Positions 60,572 through 64,000 of a stretch of DNA of 64,000 nt are shown piece after piece. The position numbers and the translations under genes are program-made. The stretch is from Bacteroidales bacterium UBA1374. Lineage in GTDB: Bacteria > Bacteroidota > Bacteroidia > Bacteroidales > UBA932. The notes below the pieces were generated by a model. The model was given only the letters and a program-made list of their open reading frames with translations. It was not told the DNA's origin and made no database searches. How positions within the stretch are numbered: position 1 is the first letter of the stretch; each line of letters begins with the position of its first letter. Where the stretch lies: contig DBRG01000021.1 of assembly GCA_002305545.1 (NCBI GenBank), positions 95,475 through 159,474 of the forward strand, in the 5' to 3' direction.

Positions 60572-61654
60572 ATGAAATCAACTACTTTTTTCCGTCTTCC
60601 GGCTTGTGTACTCATTTCAATGGCTTTCCTGGCTCCTTCATGCATAATGCTTGACCTGGACGCTGTAAGCGGATCCACCCTGGTATGGGACTCGGGCTCC
60701 AACAATTACTTTAACCGGGAAGCCTACACCACGCTGCAGGGTCCCAAAAAGCTGGTCATAGATGGCGAGGTGGAAAAAACCACGGAGATCAAACTCTCCC
60801 GGTTCCCTTTGCGGACGGTAACCGTCAAAGAGGCAACCTGGTGCGAAGAAGGTGATTCCATTGCCTTTCAGGGCACCTTCCGCTATGACGGTTATGCCCT
60901 GTGCGACATCCTCAGTTCACTCAAGGTGGATAAGGCCAGCAAGGAAGACCTCTGGCCGCCCATTGACCTGTATGTTGAGGTGCGTAACGAGGCAGGCGAA
61001 CTGGCCGTTTTTTCCTGGGGCGAGATCTTCTACTCGGCCAACATGTACGGTATTGTAATTGCAAAAAGAGTAACCCGGGTCATCCCGGGGAAGACGGGCG
61101 AGCTGTGGGAGCTGCCCTCTGAAACCAAACTGGTATCTGAAACTGACCTGGTCTCTGTCAGGAATATAAAAAATCCTACACACATTACCATCCGTTCCCT
61201 GAGAGGGAATTATGTGGTTAACCGGGACTCTTTGGTTCTTGAAAACGACCCGGGACGCATAGCCATCCAGACTTCCCTGCAGGACACCCTGGCCGTGATC
61301 ACCCAACCGGACAGTGACCTGCCGGTTATTTCGTATCCGGTGCTGTTTTACGGGAACAGTACCGGCTACAAGGGGTTTCGCGAATTTTCAGGACAAATGC
61401 TGAGCCGGATAATTCACCCTTGGTTTCCCTCGGACAATTACAAAATGGTTCAAACGGGCATGCTGAGCATTGCCGGGGTGGACGGATTCCGGGCCGCTTT
61501 TTCGCTGGCCGAGGTTGTCAACCGGAACGACCACCGGGAAATCCTCCTGGGGCTAAGGGGAAAATCCTTTTCCATCTTTACAGCCTGCGATGCTTTTGCC
61601 GACAGGTGCATCAAAGGGCTGAGTGAAATACGCCTGATTGACCCGGAGGAGTGA
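60572..61654 (+). CDS. Lipoprotein of unknown function in the tungstate operon
   Basis: A 360-residue lipoprotein (signal MKSTTFFRLPACVLISMAFLAPSC, lipobox LAPSC, Cys24). The first third looks like a degenerate sulfite-oxidase-fold domain: KKLVIDGEVEKTTEIKLSRFPL, then TVTVKEATWCEEGDSIAFQG and YALCDILSSLKVDK. The region after 240 is a second, unrecognised domain (PVISYPVLFYGNSTGYKGFREFSGQ, and a C-terminal CDAFADRCIKGLSEIRLI). I cannot name a family with confidence. It lies 51 bases after thiS-like and 1 base before wtpA, so a role with tungstate or a pterin-like compound in the periplasm is inferred only from position. Confidence 0.6.
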   Translation: MKSTTFFRLPACVLISMAFLAPSCIMLDLDAVSGSTLVWDSGSNNYFNREAYTTLQGPKKLVIDGEVEKTTEIKLSRFPLRTVTVKEATWCEEGDSIAFQGTFRYDGYALCDILSSLKVDKASKEDLWPPIDLYVEVRNEAGELAVFSWGEIFYSANMYGIVIAKRVTRVIPGKTGELWELPSETKLVSETDLVSVRNIKNPTHITIRSLRGNYVVNRDSLVLENDPGRIAIQTSLQDTLAVITQPDSDLPVISYPVLFYGNSTGYKGFREFSGQMLSRIIHPWFPSDNYKMVQTGMLSIAGVDGFRAAFSLAEVVNRNDHREILLGLRGKSFSIFTACDAFADRCIKGLSEIRLIDPEE

Positions 61655-61655
61655 T

Positions 61656-62594
61656 ATGAAAAAACAAATTCGTAAGTTACCTTTGTTGACTTTGAGACGA
61701 TTACTTCTGTCATCAAAATTGCTGCTCTTGCCGCTTCTGGGCATATCCTTTTCCGGCTGCAGCCAAAAATCTGACAAGCAACTTGTCATCTTTCACGCAG
61801 GCAGCCTGGCCCTGCCCATGAAAGCCCTGGCCGACAGTTTTACAGTTATGTATCCCGGAACCGAATTTTTGATGGAAGCAGCCGGCAGTGTTGATTGCGC
61901 CCGTAAAATAACAGAATTGGGACGCTCATGCGATATAATGGCTTCTGCAGATTACACGGTCATTGACCAGTTGCTGATTCCGGAATATGCATCGGTCAAC
62001 CAACCCTTTGCCATGAACAGCATAGTCATTGCCTATACAGAAAAATCCCGCAAATCGGACGATATAACTTCTGAGAACTGGTACCGGATACTGCTATCAC
62101 CCGATGTGTTTTACGGAAGATCAGATCCCAATGCCGATCCGTGCGGATACCGCACCATATTCACGCTGCAGCTGGCAGAACGTTATTATATGGGAGCCGA
62201 CGGCAAAGCCCCTTTCCAGCTAAGAGATTTCACAGAGAAGGACAACCGTTTCATCCGTCCCAAGGAAGTGGACCTGTTGGCCCTGCTGGGTAGCCAGGCC
62301 ATTGACTATATGTTCATCTATAAATCCATAGCCCTGCAACACGGCCTGCTCTTTATAGCATTACCCCCGGAAATCAACTTGGGCGACAGCACAATAGCAG
62401 AGCTCTATGCCACAGCTCAATTAAAAATCAGGGGTAGCAAACCCGGTGACTCTGTTCTTGTGAAAGGGACCCCAATAACGTACAGTTTCACTATTCCACA
62501 CAATGCCTTAAATCCGGAACTGGCAAAAAAATTCGCAGATTTCCTGACAGATCCCAACGGAGGTCAGAAGATACTGCGCTCCATGGGGCAGTAA
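61656..62594 (+). CDS. wtpA: WtpA/ModA-type tungstate/molybdate-binding lipoprotein
   Basis: A 312-residue solute-binding protein. The signal ends in a lipobox-like FSGC (Cys near 36). The mature start VIFHAGSLALPMKALADSF, EAAGSVDCARKITELGRSCDIMASADYTVIDQLL and DPNADPCGYRTIF are hallmarks of the WtpA (cluster-1 ModA) oxoanion-binding family, with the metal-coordinating acidic residues in the second and third blocks. The AOR gene nearby favours tungstate over molybdate. The start was set at the ATG at 61656, right after the TGA of the previous gene. The ABC ATPase and permease are in a convergent operon across a 363-base gap. Confidence 0.85.
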   Translation: MKKQIRKLPLLTLRRLLLSSKLLLLPLLGISFSGCSQKSDKQLVIFHAGSLALPMKALADSFTVMYPGTEFLMEAAGSVDCARKITELGRSCDIMASADYTVIDQLLIPEYASVNQPFAMNSIVIAYTEKSRKSDDITSENWYRILLSPDVFYGRSDPNADPCGYRTIFTLQLAERYYMGADGKAPFQLRDFTEKDNRFIRPKEVDLLALLGSQAIDYMFIYKSIALQHGLLFIALPPEINLGDSTIAELYATAQLKIRGSKPGDSVLVKGTPITYSFTIPHNALNPELAKKFADFLTDPNGGQKILRSMGQ

Positions 62595-62957
62595 CGTACC
62601 TTAATAATACACCGATAAGCTTCACTTATTCTGTTGGTACCTGTAATGCTCGCTGAGACTACATGGAACAGAGCGTTTTTACTTTATGCCGAAGCTTTCC
62701 TGCATATGCTGCCTGCTTCTGTCACTGCCACACCTTGAAACTGAGGGCTTTTTGTTACGCCGAGGCTCTCCGTTCCAAGGGGTGGTGGCGGCAGAACGCC
62801 AGGAGTAGTGCCCGCCAGCAGCGCCGACCAAGAGTACCGCGTACACCCTTCCAGGAGGCCGCAGACACCACAAGATAAGGGAAGCCTCGGCTTAAAGAAA
62901 AAGCTTCCCGATCTTGTGGTGTCTGCGACCGAACGTCAGTGGCAAAAAGCAGGAGCG
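62595..62957. other. Intergenic region between convergent tungstate transporter genes
   Basis: A 363-base stretch with no convincing gene: the open frame at 62663-62878 is Arg/Cys-rich, has no start context, and ends within a hairpin. Its right third holds the long inverted repeat at 62860-62927. Base use in the middle part (GGTGGTGGCGGCAG and neighbours) is more GC-rich than the rest of the window. Origin is not clear. Confidence 0.5.
62860..62927. repeat. Long inverted repeat (24-bp stem hairpin)
   Basis: CGCAGACACCACAAGAT (62860-62876) is the exact reverse complement of 62911-62927. Inside it, GGGAAGC (62879-62885) pairs with GCTTCCC (62903-62909), leaving an AA/G bulge and a 17-base loop. 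A smaller dyad, AAGCC-TC-GGCTT (62882-62893), overlaps the inner arm and could pair instead. There is no T run after it, so this is not a standard intrinsic terminator; a mobile repeat hairpin, an attenuator or a folded RNA are possible. Confidence 0.5.
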
Positions 62958-63575
62958 TTACGACCCGATGGTGACCTGGCGGTTGGCCAGGGAGCTCACC
63001 TCGGCCTGGTCATGTGTGACGTGCAGGATGGTGATCCCTGTCTGCGACACCTTTTTCAGAAGGAGGGCCGATTGATCCCGAAGCGGTGCGTCCAGAGCGG
63101 ACAAGGGCTCGTCAAGTAAAAGGACTTTGGGGTGAACCACCAGCGTACGGGCCAGGGCAACACGCTGTTTCTCCCCTCCTGACAGGGATCCGGGCATCCT
63201 GTCCAAGAACCGTTCAATGTTCAGATCAGATGCAAAACTGATCACCGTCTCTTTGATCTCATTTTTTTTGATCTTTCTAATCTCCAGCGGCCAGGCAATG
63301 TTTTTGTAGACGCTCATGTGTGGAAAAAGTGCATAATCCTGAAAGAGGATCCCTACCGGCCTGCGCTGCGGGGGAAGTAGCGTACAGTCCTTGCCATCAA
63401 TGAAGATCGAGCCTTTCTTCAAGGTTCTCAATCCGGCAATCAGTTCCAGGATGACTGTCTTGCCTGATCCTGACGGGCCCAGCAGGGCACAGTAATCGCC
63501 CTGTTTCAATTCCAGGGAGAAATCTTCCAGGTGAAAACTGCCTGCTTTATATTCCAGATCCGTGCATGACAACAT
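62958..63575 (-). CDS. wtpC: ABC transporter ATP-binding protein, tungstate/molybdate type
   Basis: A 205-residue ATPase with Walker A GPSGSGKT near residues 34-41, Q-loop LFQDYALFPHMSVYKNI near 77-93, signature LSGGEKQRVALAR near 131-143, Walker B VLLLDEPLSALD near 152-163 and H-loop HVTHD near 184-188. It ends soon after the H-loop region, so it lacks the C-terminal TOBE/regulatory domain of ModC and WtpC (usually 340-360 residues in ModC). It has no frameshift or sign of decay. The preceding permease gene is separated by 1 base. Assignment to tungstate rests on the neighbouring WtpA. Confidence 0.8.
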   Translation of the reverse strand: MLSCTDLEYKAGSFHLEDFSLELKQGDYCALLGPSGSGKTVILELIAGLRTLKKGSIFIDGKDCTLLPPQRRPVGILFQDYALFPHMSVYKNIAWPLEIRKIKKNEIKETVISFASDLNIERFLDRMPGSLSGGEKQRVALARTLVVHPKVLLLDEPLSALDAPLRDQSALLLKKVSQTGITILHVTHDQAEVSSLANRQVTIGS

Positions 63576-63576
63576 A

Positions 63577-64000
63577 TTACAGGTTGCTTTTCTTGCGCCC
63601 CAACAAACGGAGAGCCATAAATACCAGGATACATATAATTATAAAGAGTACAGCCACCGGTCGTGCATAATCAAGCCCGAAGGAGTTGAACCTGTCAAAT
63701 ATCAGCACAGGGGTAGTCATGGGATGGTACGCGACTATGACCACGGCACCGAATTCACTCATTCCCCTGGCGAACATCAGTACAAGGCCTGTAATGACAG
63801 AAGGTTTGGCCAGAGGCAGGGAAACCTGCCTGAAAACCCTGAAAGGCGAAGCTCCCAGAGACCGGGCAGCCTGCTCAAGGCGTTCCGGTACGGCTTGAAA
63901 TCCGTCTCTTGCTGCATTGATCAGGAAAGGAACACTTACAAAAGCCATGGCTACCCCGATGGCAAAGGGACTTCCAACCAGGTTCAGCCCCATGATGTCT
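63577..64000 (-). CDS. wtpB: ABC transporter permease, tungstate/molybdate type (partial)
   Basis: The frame runs to the right edge without a stop or a required start, so at least the N-terminus is outside the window; the ATG at 63993 is probably internal. The 141 residues visible hold the BPD-transporter permease core: the EAA loop EQAARSLGASPFRVFRQVSLPLAKPS-type sequence near the middle, with FARGMSEFGAVVIV and YHPMTTPVLIFDRF, as in ModB and WtpB, and a last membrane helix (ARPVAVLFIIICILVFMALRLLG). It is the upstream neighbour of the ATPase, and serves WtpA encoded convergently. Confidence 0.82.
   Translation of the reverse strand, partial: DIMGLNLVGSPFAIGVAMAFVSVPFLINAARDGFQAVPERLEQAARSLGASPFRVFRQVSLPLAKPSVITGLVLMFARGMSEFGAVVIVAYHPMTTPVLIFDRFNSFGLDYARPVAVLFIIICILVFMALRLLGRKKSNL

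Noticed and set aside
62663..62878. A 71-codon frame in the spacer between wtpA and wtpC
   Set aside because: It is rich in Cys and Arg, lacks a promoter box or family resemblance, and runs into one arm of the long hairpin.
62958..63575. A truncated or broken ABC ATPase
   Set aside because: It ends soon after the H-loop, but all catalytic motifs are intact and no continuation of a TOBE domain is seen in other frames downstream, so it looks like a naturally short form.
1..64000. CRISPR arrays, tRNA or rRNA genes, integrases, transposases or prophage
   Set aside because: No regularly spaced direct repeats, cloverleaf-like sequence, rRNA core sequence, or transposase/integrase motifs were noticed on either strand by eye; gaps between genes are mostly too small.

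Overview
The window looks like one chromosomal stretch of an anaerobic, amino-acid-fermenting member of the Bacteroidota, most likely Bacteroidales. This rests on Bacteroidota-type -7 promoter boxes (TAnnTTTG) in front of many operons, a carboxypeptidase-regulatory-like TonB receptor followed by a DUF4249 lipoprotein, head-GIN (DUF2807) proteins behind an ECF sigma factor, and DUF3810, golvesin-domain and AmgK-RapZ proteins. No phage, insertion sequence, CRISPR array, rRNA or tRNA gene was seen. Coding density is very high and many genes overlap by 1-34 bases.

Layout. 0-5.4 kb: end of an AMP-forming CoA ligase, a PlsC-like acyltransferase, DUF2147, a phosphodiester glycosidase, DUF2461, a Gfo/Idh/MocA oxidoreductase and an SDR. 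15.2-5.4 kb (minus strand): an eight-gene operon for peptidoglycan turnover and recycling: GT2 glycosyltransferase, SpoIID-like protein, AmpG-like permease, NamZ exo-muramidase, GH18 protein, AmgK kinase fused to a RapZ C-terminal domain, MurU-like nucleotidyltransferase and a PatB-type C-S lyase. 15.3-21.7 kb: a four-gene outer-membrane uptake operon of unknown ligand. 27.1-21.7 kb: a tripartite RND efflux pump. 27.2 kb: queH. 41.3-27.8 kb (minus): a 12-gene lysine fermentation operon. 41.4-46.2 kb: cation/proton antiporter, queA, an XRE regulator with a set of palindromic sites, and pyrD. 46.2-52.2 kb: serine hydrolase, dipeptidase, and an ECF sigma/anti-sigma-like/DUF2807 group behind DUF3810. 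52.3-57.5 kb: a large exported amidase-like protein and htpG. 57.5-64 kb: an aldehyde:ferredoxin oxidoreductase, a ThiF/ThiS pair and a tungstate/molybdate-type ABC transporter.

How it works together. The lysine operon encodes the 3,5-diaminohexanoate route: KamA, KamDE with its KamBC reactivase, Kdd, Kce, an AtoDA CoA-transferase and thiolase. The usual 3-aminobutyryl-CoA ammonia-lyase (Kal) is not seen. A class III aminotransferase sits in its place, so 3-aminobutyryl-CoA is probably transaminated to acetoacetyl-CoA and cleaved to acetyl-CoA, which bypasses crotonyl-CoA and butyrate. The AOR and its tungstate supply at the other end of the window suit the same peptide-fermenting life. The peptidoglycan operon recovers MurNAc and GlcNAc and returns them to UDP-sugars by the anomeric kinase route instead of MurQ.

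The least explained parts are the four-gene TonB operon, the AmgK-RapZ fusion, a GH18 protein with an altered catalytic motif, the phased palindromes in front of the XRE gene, a 24-bp-stem hairpin at 62.9 kb and a lipoprotein next to WtpA.
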